The position numbers and the translations under genes are program-made. Shown piece by piece: positions 35,001 to 46,300 of a stretch of DNA of 64,000 nt; position 1 is the stretch's first letter, and every line of letters begins with the position of its first letter. Source of the DNA: Siderastrea siderea. Taxonomy: Eukaryota; Cnidaria; Anthozoa; Scleractinia; Rhizangiidae. The stretch is from assembly GCA_964030785.1 (NCBI GenBank), contig OZ034978.1:3520001-3584000 (forward strand), given 5' to 3'. The notes below the pieces were generated by a model, which saw only the letters and a program-made list of their open reading frames with translations, ran no database searches and was not told where the DNA came from.

Positions 35001-36310
35001 ACCCCCCGGGGGGGGGGGAGAACAACAGCGGGGTCTAATGTCCCTGGGGCTTTTCTTGTTTTTGGGTGGTCACTTGCCCAATAAGCGTCCCCTTCCAATT
35101 AGCGCCCCTATTGTGAGAGTGGAATTGAAAATACTGACATGGACTAGACTTATTTAAATCATGAAATTGAATTACCGGTATATGGTCTTCTTTCTTATTA
35201 CCCCGCCCGTCAGGACGGGATCTAGTAATACCCGTTTTTCAATGTTTTTTGGGTGGTCACTTGCCCCAGACCTCCGCTCGGTCAAAACAATACTTGCCGG
35301 TAATCTTCGTTCGCTTAGCGTTTATTCGCCAGAATTTTCATGAAAGTTGGTGTAGAAAATTACTGGCGATTTAATGGCATAAAAACCCTTTCGGTGAAAG
35401 GAAGAACGAAGGTGCTAGCGAGCTTTGAAGCTGGCATGAATTCGCTTAACTTGCCCTGGCACGTAAACGTTACATCACTAAAACACAGAAGCCGATTCGG
35501 GGAAGTCCCTCGCTTTCGCCAAGTTGAATAATTCAACAGTGAAATGCAAGCATTTTTTGGCAGTTTTGCTTTGCTTCGCCAAAATCTTTAGGGAAAGTTG
35601 TGTGGAAAAGTACGAGAAATTCAATGGAGTTGACTTCTCTTCGATGAGAGCAAGGACGAAAGTGCTAGCGAGCTTTGAAGCTGGCATGAATTCGCCTAAC
35701 TTGCCCTGGCACGTAAACATTACATCACTGAAACACAGAAGCCGATTCAAGGAAGTCCCTTGCTTTCGCCAGATCATTCATCGACCTAAAAGTAGACTTG
35801 TACGTTTCTTTTCCGGTAGATAACCGTTCCCTTGAGATTTTAAGATTATTTTTCTTTATCAATAAATCTCATTTCCGTGCCCTTGTCAGTTCGTCACGCT
35901 ATGGTCAAAACTATTTCGTCACGTTCTTCTTCGCGCGTTTCAGAACAGGTGGATGACCAAGGAATGAGGGATGGGAAAGGTGTTCATAGACTTCATACTA
36001 TTAAAGATTCATGTTATCACAAGGAGAAGGTACAGAGACGACGTGGGGGGGGGGGGGTGGGGATGGCAGCAAACATGTCGATGGTAAGATAAATTTCCAA
36101 CTTCAAAAATTTACACCACTTAGGCTCATATCTTGAGTGACCGTACTGTATTTTGCACCGCGAGGGGAGGGGTAAAAACGGCGGGATCCAATGCCCCTGG
36201 GGCTTTTCTTGTGTTTTTTTGGCACTTGCCTCAGACTTCCGCTAGGCCAAAACAATACTTGCCGGTAATCTTCGTTCGTTTAACGTTTATTCGCCAGAAT
36301 TTTTAGCCAT
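32090..36310. repeat. Complex tandem and segmental repeat array
   Basis: A ~250-bp unit recognisable by GATGAGAGCAAGGACGAAGG, AGCTTTGAAGCTGGCATGAA and TTTGGCAGTTTTGCTTTGC recurs at about 32530, 32780, 33757, 34007, 34257, 35391 and 35643. A longer block at 32245-32540 is repeated almost exactly at 35105-35400 (offset about 2.86 kb). Another unit (CGGTAGATAACCGTTCCCTT to GAGATGTCAGTTCG) is duplicated at 32960-33050 and 33205-33285 and diverged further on. Long G tracts (34722, 34834, 35008, 36045) punctuate the array. Diverged pieces also lie at 38790-38880 and 39250-39400. All frames through it are short, so I treat it as non-coding. Confidence 0.8.
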
Positions 36311-37006
36311 ATGGCTACTGTCAGAGCCTAAAAATCAACGATATACGCATATATATGATACGTGAGACGTCTGTCTTACGATTTGTGAGGCTGGGGGGAT
36401 ATTCTGTGAGACGATGGGTGGGGGTGTGCACCAGGAGACTGAAACTCTTACCTTATCAGCGGCACAAACCCATACAGCTTATACTATAGCAGTACGTCCC
36501 CCGGGCTTTGAAGTGTTTTGCATTCGCAAGTGTGGATCTACTTCGAATGCCTGTTTTGTGTACGTGAGGTCTGGCAGGATTTTATTCGCGTTGTAGTCCT
36601 GTGTTTACTTAACTGAAGTACAAATTTCCACAGCAGCAAATACAAGACGGACTTGCCAATTTGAGATGTTGTATGAACAGAACGTGGAAATTAACGTTAC
36701 TTCGATCCCTAATTAACAGTGAAAGAGACAGTATTTAAAGCCCAAGTTAAAAAGACTAGAGTAAAACAGTATAAAATTTTTCGGGATTATCTCTCGGTAA
36801 CAGCGAATCTAAAATTTGCAGTGTCATTTTTGAGTGCGTGTTATAAAACATGAACCCATTTAAAACTAAATCGGAAATTGCGCGGCTTGTTGCTAGCTAT
36901 TCGTAAAACTGAAAAACATGAATGAAACTAGTATTAAAATCCAAGTCACAGTGGTGATCAAGGAATTAGAGGATGGATGTACTAAAATCTTTACAAGATA
37001 CATATA
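36311..37006. other. Gene-free region
   Basis: AT-rich sequence without recognisable coding potential or repeat structure on either strand. Confidence 0.3.
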
Positions 37007-37685
37007 TATTATTTGCCGGCCGGGAGGTCCGTATTGAGAAAAACTGTGCCAGAGGTCTTGAGTACGGCCCGAGGCCGCAGGCCGAGGGCCGTGCTCAAGA
37101 CCGAGGGCACAGTTTTTCTCAATACGGACCGACCAAGGCCGGCAAATAATATTTTTATTTTTTTCTTGTTGTTTTTCAAAAGTTAAACGTGTCTTGTTGT
37201 TTTCGGAAAGCAACGTTTTGCAAGCGCGCGTAAAATGAACCATGAAACGAAGCCGTTTGTGACACCAGAGCAGCAAAATACGCTTTTTTACTCTGTTAAA
37301 ACTCAGAAATCACAGGAAGCAATATAACTAAAAGAAACCCCTTTATTTTCCCAAATTTCGATACATGTAGCTAACTCCTGCTCGATTTACTCAAATGTTT
37401 GTCGAAAGGGAAGAGGCGATTTACATTGTACAACCTTCGGTATTTTAACAAGAAATTTTGGAAAGAAAGTTTTTAACGACAATGTACAAAAAATTTCAGA
37501 ATTCTAAGTTTCGGAGAACGTTTTAAAGATTTTAAAGGTTTTAAAAACCCATTACAAATTTTTTGTTATTGACGTTCCGTTGACCGCGGTCAAGATCGGA
37601 AAATTCCGCCCGCTCCCGGAACCAATCAGATTGCAGGATTTGGTTCATCTTGCCCGCTCACGCGCTGAGAAAAAAATAATAAACG
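37007..37685. repeat. Palindrome-headed repeat, copy 2
   Basis: 37007-37151 is a near-perfect palindrome (TATTATTTGCCGGCCGGGAG...GGCAAATAATA, centre GGCCCGAGGCCGCAGGCC) homologous to 7996-8137. The distal part ends near 37681 in GAGAAAAAAATAATAAAC, like copy 1. This copy is shorter than copy 1 by about 0.5 kb. Confidence 0.6.
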
Positions 37686-37689
37686 TTAT

Positions 37690-38940
37690 TTCGGGGTTAT
37701 TCATAGCTCAAAGTGTAAAGCGTATGTTGAGCAAATTTGCATAATTGACAGCTGTAATTTCAGTCGTAGGAATGTAACGCAACACTTAAAACATCTCGAA
37801 CCGACCGAAACAGTACCGAAAGATTAACAACAACAGATATGCGACAAAGCACTCTAATAGAGACCTGTTGGATCTACTGGAAAGCGAGCTGAATTTGAAC
37901 ATTTTCGTACTGTTCAAACGAAATTTATTCGGCTGTAGGTTGAGACTCAAAATAAACACGTGCGCTAAAAATAACTTTGTACCGTGGGAAAGTTACAAAT
38001 GTAAACATATTTTGGTCGATTTGTGAAGCAAAAATACGAAAATTATTGTAGCCGACTTGATTACAAAGCAAGCAACTTCAATCAACAGGGGAAATAAATA
38101 TAGTTGCAAAACTATTTCAGTCGTGTTTATAAACGCTAGTTCAAACCGATTTCGAACGAAAATATTGTGGATACAAGAAACGCCCTTTGATGACAGACTC
38201 CTGTTTTGACAATACAATGTACTAAGAACGTAATTGGTTGACTGAAACGTCTGAAACCTTACAAATTAAACAAAGTAAAGCGAGTCGCGTGTCACGCAAA
38301 TTTCGCAGAGCGTCAAAACGGCACCCTTTAGAAAGTTGACCGTTTATGAGCACTGAAAAGTATTGGATATTCGCCGGTAGAAGTAAGAAATTAAAAGGTT
38401 CAACTGCAACTTGCATTTATTTCTGAAGTAAAATTGTTAACTTTCCACTGATCTTTGCCTAAATTATGTATGCAATATTTTTCGACGGCGAGTTTAAGTT
38501 TAAGTTTACTTGTTTTTGTCTCTGTTCTTTGAAGAACCGTGAAATAAAGAGCTTTCTTCGGTTTTCTTTACTCCGCGTAGTCACGCTGCTCAATCATTAC
38601 CAGGTTTTATAGTGGATAACCACAAGATCTTTTTGGTGGTGGTGGTGGTGAAGGGGGGGGGGGGTTGGGGCTGAGGGGTTAGGGGGACTTACCGGAGATG
38701 TAAAGTCCCATAGGTTGTCAGGATAAATTTCACCATATTGTGAAAAAAAACGTCATTGGCTCTGCGCGCATTGCGTGCCTATGTTTATGAAAGGTGGTGT
38801 AGAAAATTACTGAAGATTGAATGGCGTAAAAGTCCCTTCGATGAGAGCAAGAACGAAAATGCTAACGAGCTTTCAAAGCCACTGATTCAATCTCGTTATA
38901 CAGTTATTATTTTCGCCACTCGACACGAGCGAGGTTAACT
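37690..38940. other. Gene-free region with a poly-G tract
   Basis: No coding features are recognised. A TGG/GGT-rich then poly-G stretch lies at 38632-38690. From 38780 to 38880 there is a diverged copy of the 32-36 kb array unit (GATGAGAGCAAGAACGAAAA). Confidence 0.35.
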
Positions 38941-38946
38941 AGTCAA

Positions 38947-39149
38947 GAACGATAAAAAGCAATGCTGATTCAACGGTAGGGAAACTGTATATTTACCAAT
39001 ATTTCAAAAGGCACAGCCTTTCTTCTTCAGGGTCTTACAGAGAAGACCCTCTTCTCTGTAAGACCCTGAAGAAGAAAGGCTGTGCCCTTTGAAATATTGG
39101 TAAATATACAGTTTCCCTACCGTTGAATCAGCATTGCTTTTTTATCGTA
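38947..39149. repeat. ~200-bp near-perfect inverted repeat (long hairpin)
   Basis: Two arms of about 100 bp (38947-39046 and 39050-39149) are near-perfect complements with only 3 bases (CCC, 39047-39049) between. Arm landmarks are GATTCAACGGTAGGGAAACT outermost and ACAGAGAAGA next to the loop. A transcript would fold into a long stem. It lies about 780 bp upstream of the reductase start codon. It may be a foldback element. Confidence 0.85.
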
Positions 39150-39928
39150 CTTGGTTCTTAATTTTTTGCTGGTTAGATCCGTTACTACAGGATCCGGTAC
39201 TTTTATTCTGTTACGGTGGTCCATGCAAAGTTTACTGTTTCGCAATTAACTATTCAACAGTGAAATGCAAGTATTTTCCGGCAGTTTTGGCTTACTTCGC
39301 CAAAGTCTTTAGAGAAATGTGTGTATAAAAGTACAAGGAAATCAAAGAAGTTAACTTCTATTCGATGAGAGCAAGGACGAAGGTGCTGGTGAGCTTTGAA
39401 AGTCAACAAATCGAGCTGGCATTCATTTGCATAAATAGCGCAATAGCAATCTGGGTCAGACTGAGTCACGCAATGATCAAAATATTTCATCATGCTCTTG
39501 TCTTGATTTATATTATCATAGCAAACATGTAAAAGGTACGATAAATAACCAACTTCAAAAATTTACGCCACTTGGGCTTGTATCCTACGGGGCTGTAATA
39601 TATTTTGGGGGAGAGAGAACAACGGCGGGGTTAATGCCCTTTCTTGTTGAAGACATAAGTCATGACTTGGAATAGTAATGACATAGTATACCTTCCATGA
39701 TTGCGCAAGCCTAGTCTTAATCCCCGCTCTGTCGCCTGGCTGCAAAGCAGTTGTTATGCAAGGCTTGCAATCTTTGCTTTACCTTTCTTCGCGGCGTTTG
39801 CATTAGTGTTTGTGTAGCTTTCCTCTTTCCAAAATAGTGTCAATTGCATCAGCACAATAGTTGGATTCTCATATATTTCTGTCATATCTCATCAAGGATC
39901 TTAAGATAGCGTTTTGGAAGTTGTTAAC
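39150..39928 (+). promoter_or_regulatory. 5' region of the P450 reductase gene
   Basis: The stretch from the long hairpin to the start codon must include the 5' UTR and probably the promoter. No TATA box or other core element stands out. 39250-39400 is a diverged copy of the 32-36 kb array unit. A non-coding 5' exon further upstream cannot be excluded. Confidence 0.3.
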
Positions 39929-42900
39929 ATGTCAACAGCTGCCGTGGCGGACAAACCCTTGGTTGGGACAATCGACATCGTTTTGTTTGCTTCTTTTATC
40001 GGCGTAGTCCTGTACTGGTTTTACGGACGGCGAAAAAAGACAGAGACTGCTCTTTCCCAGAAACTTGTGTTAGCGTAAGTATGCCTGTGTTCGCGTACAT
40101 CCTAAATTAAACTGATTCCTTTTGGTATCGAATACTGCAGTAAACTGTCCCATTTTCTGCCTTGAAACGTTCGCTGTTTGTCTTCGTTCGTGTTTGAAGC
40201 TAATCAACAACAGTTCCCAGAAACAAGGAAAATAATTTACACCAACGCAAGGTTTAGTTATATTTGTAAACTTAACACAATTAAGAAGACTTTTTATGTG
40301 ATCTAACGTGTTCATAGAATGTTTTGTTAAGCTTGTGGGCTGATACCCTTACATGTATTTCGATTTGTTACACTACCAAGGTCTAAGCATACAATTTGTA
40401 GTTATATTTGTAAATTAATGGATAAGGTGCTGTCATAATCACCCAGAGGGCACTTGACCCATGTTTGGGTGAAGGGGTGCTGCCAAGGGTCTGAAATCCT
40501 CACCCTGATTAGGACAAATAAAGACCTAACATACCTACCCTGTGTAGGACAACACCCTCCATTTTAGGCCCCTGTTTAGGACAAATGACAAAAATCAATA
40601 CACACGCTGTTATTTTACACACTTTTAAATTGTTTTAAAGACCAGCAAATGTCTCTGATCTAGGATTGCTGAATGGTGCATAAGCCTCATTTTACGACAA
40701 CATTCATGCAACCATACCCTGTTTAGGACAAGTTAGATCCAGTTTAGGACAGACTCTCACAAAATTAAATACCCTGTTTTGGACAGAGAGGCCAAAAAAA
40801 AAACCCATACCCTGTCCAGTGGCACATCTAATAGTGTGTCCACACACACTATTTTAGACTTGCATGTTATTTTTAACTCGATATAGGTGTACATAAATTT
40901 TACTCTCTCTTTAATTAATTTTTCATTGATGATTTCACATATACATTTCCTTTTCATTATATTTGTAATGCACATTTGATCATGTACAGTAGTATGTTAA
41001 TTGCACAATATTATTATTATTATTATTATTATTACATCCCTGTATAGGCAGATAAGGGAGTCCTCGGTCCCAGCCCTCCACCATAGTCAACACAACTTTT
41101 AAAATCATCACTGACATGTTCATAGAATGTTCATAGAACTGTACCAAGTTCTATTCCAGAAATTACTCGAATCCAAAACAAAATTCTTGATTTCTGTTTG
41201 TTATGGAATTGTGGTGCAGGTTTCTAACTTTGTTGGAATTGGATGTATTGTGGTTCAAATTTTTCTTTGGTTTAAAAAATTTCAAACTAGTTTAATTTTC
41301 ATTTTCCTTTGTCTCAGTGTCATTACCATAATCTGAGACAAAGGAAAATAAAAATTAATCTAGCTTGAAAATTTTTCAACCAAAGAAAAATTTGAGCCAC
41401 AACAGATACATTAGTTGTAATGTTGAAATTAGACACCAAGGCTATATGCACATCATCCTGTTCCAAGTAAATAGGTTCTTTGGAGCTTTTCCTCCACTTT
41501 TTGCAAAAACTGTAGATTAAAAATAACATTAATGTTGTTTAGCTTGTCCTGAGTAGCATACTAGAAAGAAAAAACTGCGTCCTAGACAGGTAACGAAGCT
41601 ATTAATAGCTTCGTTACCACCAAATGCAAATTTCTTGCTTGATAACTCCCTGAGTTGCATGCCACTTAGTCCAATCATGTACTATTATTTTGTAGTTTAT
41701 AGCTTTTTGTAACAACTTTTGTTACAATAAATAGTTATCATACAATGGTGATTACCAATAACTGAGAGCAGGATTTTAGCCATGTTAATTCCTGCTACAA
41801 TTTCTCATTACTTGGTTTACCTCTTTTTAGGCTGTTGAACACTGCTCTGTTAGTACAGCCACAAAATTAACATGACCTAATTCTTATGGCCCATCACCAT
41901 ATTAATGAGGTTCTGTTGTACATTAATTTCTTCCTTCCCAAAACTGTAATACAACTAAGCTTACAGCAGATTTCGTAGCTGCTTTGACCGTAGCAAGTGT
42001 TAACCAGTGATGGTATGATACAAAAAACAAAGTCTGCACACAATTTGGCTGCGAATGACTGAAGTATGCCAACAACTCAGTCATCACCTAAACAAGAAGT
42101 TATTGATTAGCAATGATTTATCCCAGGGGGTTACTCCTGAAGGTATATTAGTGACAGGGAGGCGCAAAGACCTTCTTTGGGTTTGACATTTAGCAATTTG
42201 GGACCTTTATTGGGTTATAAATTTTCTGGTGGACGTTTTTTGGGCAGAAGATTTTGGCAGGAGTTTTTTAGGGTTTATAAAAAGCATGTGTACCTCAGAG
42301 ATTTCAATTTTATATCAAACAGTTGTATCTGTTTCATTAACAGAGGAAATTTCATTCTTCGTGCCCTTTAGACGCGTGTTGAATAAAGAAAGGTGGAAGC
42401 ATTAACTGTCTTGGACTTTCTTTGTTTTTATTTTTTGTGTACAAATATAAAGATTTCTCTTTTTTATGACGATGAAAAGGACTTTTTAAGGTTACGTCCT
42501 GGGCTGTTGGACTTTCTTTGGGGTCAGTTTTAGCCTAATTGGTATTTTTTTTGGATACAAAAATTTAGCATCAGGGGGAACAGGGATGGCGCAGTACTGA
42601 GAGCACTCGCCTTCCACCAATGTGGCCCGGGTTCGATTCCCGGTCCTGGTGTCATGTCTGGGTTGAGTTTGTTGTTGGTTCTCGTCCTTGCTCCGAGGGT
42701 TTTTCTGCGGGTTCTCCATAAAAACCATTTCCAAATTCCAATTCCACCTACTTGTAAAGTCCATTTGATTACCTTATTAAAGGAAAATAACGCTTGTGTT
42801 AATTAAGGTGTTTGAAATCAACACGGCTTAAATTAACGCAAATTGAAGGAAAAATTACTCCCCAATAAAGGAAATTAATGTGAAAGAGGGGGTAAAATTT

Positions 42901-43319
42901 CAAAATGAGGAAAATTAACGCGATTAACACAAAGAAACACTTGGTGGTGACGACTGGAACAAATTTATTTCACGACTGAATTTAAAAATCACAAACAAAA
43001 CAGATCTACAGGTGTGTGAGGCAACTTCTTTACAGACAATGTGCATTAAATTCTGCCCAAATGTAGGAAAGCTATCATTTTGTAGGTGTCAAGGATGTCT
43101 GGACTGGATCCAGAATTTGGAATTAAAATGGTGGAAATTAAGGTCGCAGAAATTAACGCTCCACTTAATTAACAACGCAGAAATTAACGCTCACAAAAAT
43201 TAACGTGACTGAGATTAATTAATGTGAATTTTTACAATTCACGTTAATTTCATGGAGCGCTGAATTATTTCCTATAATAAGGTATATTCATATAGAAAAT
43301 GCACTACATAAGTTCTAAA

Positions 43320-43374
<55 letters not shown>

Positions 43375-46300
43375 GGTCTATTTTATCTAATTCTTCATTT
43401 TATTAGTTCAATTGTTACTAACTTAGTAACTGTTTACTCAACAGGCCAACAACAAGGGTTGCTCAAGAGGATACAAGTTTTATTGGAAAAATGAAAAAAT
43501 CTGTAAGTCTTAACCTACAGTTTATCCCAGGGTGGGCATGGGCAAAACCAGTGTAAAAGTGGTGGAATGCTTGTTATACCTTTTTAGGGGTCAAAGTTCA
43601 TGGTTAAATACTGTGCAGGGCATTAAATCTAAAATGACTACTGTCAGAATTATCCCAGTACCTTCAGGATAGAATCCTGTCTGAAGTTTGACAGGAAAAG
43701 GAAGTCGATCCTTGTCAGAATTGGTACCATTAAGGGTTAAAAGTGAATTTAAACTATGCCCTTAGATGATTTTGGCATAGAGGGTCTGTTTTTAAATTTT
43801 CAATAAGCATTACTGTCACTTTTGTATGGGAGACTCCCCCAATCAATGTTGACCTAAATGTTATTTATTGCTCGTTTAGCAGTCCATTTCCTGTGATATT
43901 GTTCTCAAAATGAATGCCTTGGCTTTTTGCAATCTTCCTATATAACTATGTGTTCATGTATAAATAAGTGCTCCAAAATACTTGATTATGATAGACCACC
44001 CACTTTTTCCAGTCATGTATAAAATTGTTTGATCGTGTAAAGAAAAGTTCTAACAGATAGAGTGTGTTTTTAAATCTTGCAATCTTCCTCTCCCATTCCT
44101 AACTTGACATTAAAATATGTTTTGTATTCTTCAGTTAGTGCTTCTTAAATTGACTGCAGATCCTGGGTTTCTTTTGTAGGGTAAATCCATCGCAATATTC
44201 TATGGATCTCAAACTGGAACTGCTGAAGAGTTTGCTAGTCGGTTGTCAAAGGATGCCCAGCGTTATGGTTTAAAAGCTCTTGTCTTAGATCCAGAGGAGT
44301 GTGACATGGTGAGTAAACTGCACTGCTGCTGAGCTGGGTTTGCCTCACGACCAGTAGAGTAGAATGTTTCCTGATATAATGAAGTTCTAAAGAAATAGGA
44401 AGTGTTTCTCATAATGAGGGTCCATGTAACAAATTTGTGGAAAAAAGGCTTTGATATACGTGTATAAGAGGTTTGGTTTAATAACTTTGCCTTGAAGTTA
44501 AAATAATGTTGTCACGTTGCTCCACTCAGCATTAATTTGGTTTAACTGTGTTATTACTATCCTGTTTACTATCTGAATTGTATCAGACCTTATTGAAGCA
44601 TTAGTAAGACCTTGTCTTAGTCTCACTAATGCATACAACCCCCACACAAATTTGTTAATAGGTTTGTCAGGAGAGTGCATGCAGGACCATAGAAGTCATG
44701 CGTGAGTGGGGTGGAAAATACCCCATGACTCTGCTAGAAATGCATGTGGACTGTCCATTTAAATTTAACAAACATAGCCATTGGGCAGCAAACAAATGGA
44801 AAGCAAATTTTACTTTGGAAATCTACTGCTAAGTATCTTAATCATACTGAATCAACAATACCTGTTGTCTGAGTTAGGATAGACCAGACAGACCACTCCT
44901 TAGTGCCCCGACCTCAAACCAAACATTTTCCCATCTGGCCTTCCAACTGAGTCAGTGTTAGTTCTAAGTTCACAGTCTTTTCCTGACATGTTTCTAGGTT
45001 CACAGGGCAAATCTTTGTGTTGTTGACGACATCATTTCAAGTAGTACATGTAACTGTAGCTCTCTTTGGATTAAGAAGGAGTTGTGAGCAGGGATATGTT
45101 TATATTTTTAACCAGCAAGAGATATTCAATCCAACTTGTGAGGTAGAATCTCAGGCTTTGCAGTTTTCATTTGCATGTTCTTTGTGCTGGGTGTCAAATT
45201 TAAAGCAAAGTTGCCACTACAAACCTTCCTACAAAAATTCCGAATTCACATATTAAATGACCTCATGTTATAATTTGTATTGCTAATTTTTGTTTAAAGG
45301 AGGAACTCACTCGTATGGGTGAGGTGGAAAATTCAATGGCGATATTTGTAGTTGCGACATACGGTGAAGGCGACCCTACTGATAATGCGCAGGAGTTATA
45401 TGAATGGTTACAAAATGACAGAGATGACCTGGACTGCCTTAATTACACAGTAAGCATTCCAATTGCAGTTAAGTTGCATTTAAGTTAAAAATCAATTGTG
45501 AATTTTTACTCTATTTGTCAATGTTCTTTTTTATGAAGCATAATATAACATTTCATGGATGGTCATCAGCTGTTTACAGTGCCCAGAAATTTGTCCTAAT
45601 TTTGTCCGAAATACAAAGAAATTAGTCCAAAATAATAACTCCAAAATAAACTGTCTGAATGTCTGAAATTAAACATTTTGGAAATTGAACATGTATATCA
45701 AGGAATAACTTGCATGTTAACATAGGGTATTATTGTTTTGGGATTTTAATATAAATGTTTTCTTTTGTCTTTTTAGGTCTTTGGCCTTGGTAACAAGACT
45801 TATGAACACTACAATGCAATGGGAAGATTTGTCGACAAGCGCCTGGAGGAAATGGGAGCGATTAGGGTGTTTGAAAAGGGAGAAGGAGATGATGATGGGA
45901 AGTGAGTCCAGCATATCTGAACTTTTGATGATTGACTTGTTCAAATTCCCTCCCCTCGGGGCAAAAAAGCCGTTCAAATGCCCCACCAATTAGTTCTGAA
46001 ACACCTCTCCTCAAAGACAAATTTCGTCTTCAATCAAACACTGTTCACGCTTTTCAGAGAGAGATATGCCATGATGACACTTTCAAACTTCTTTTGAAGA
46101 GTAGCCCCGCAGCTCTTAACAACCTCTAATTTCATTGGACCTTGGTATCACGCAGCTCTATTGTTTTCGGGGCTAGGGTCCATTGTTTTGTTGTTTGGTG
46201 TATTGTTTTCTCAGCAAATCAGAGAAGACCTTGTAAGAGCTGCGACATCGCCCCTTTGAAGACCCTTTTGAAAGAGTTATTCACTAACTAACTCAAGGCG

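Noticed and set aside
32245..36100. Repeated open frames of 60-102 codons in the repeat array
   Set aside because: Frames change between copies of the same unit and there is no start or splice consistency; they follow the repeat rather than a protein.
41127..41529. Similar hydrophobic peptides on both strands
   Set aside because: They arise from an inverted repeat and not from two genes.
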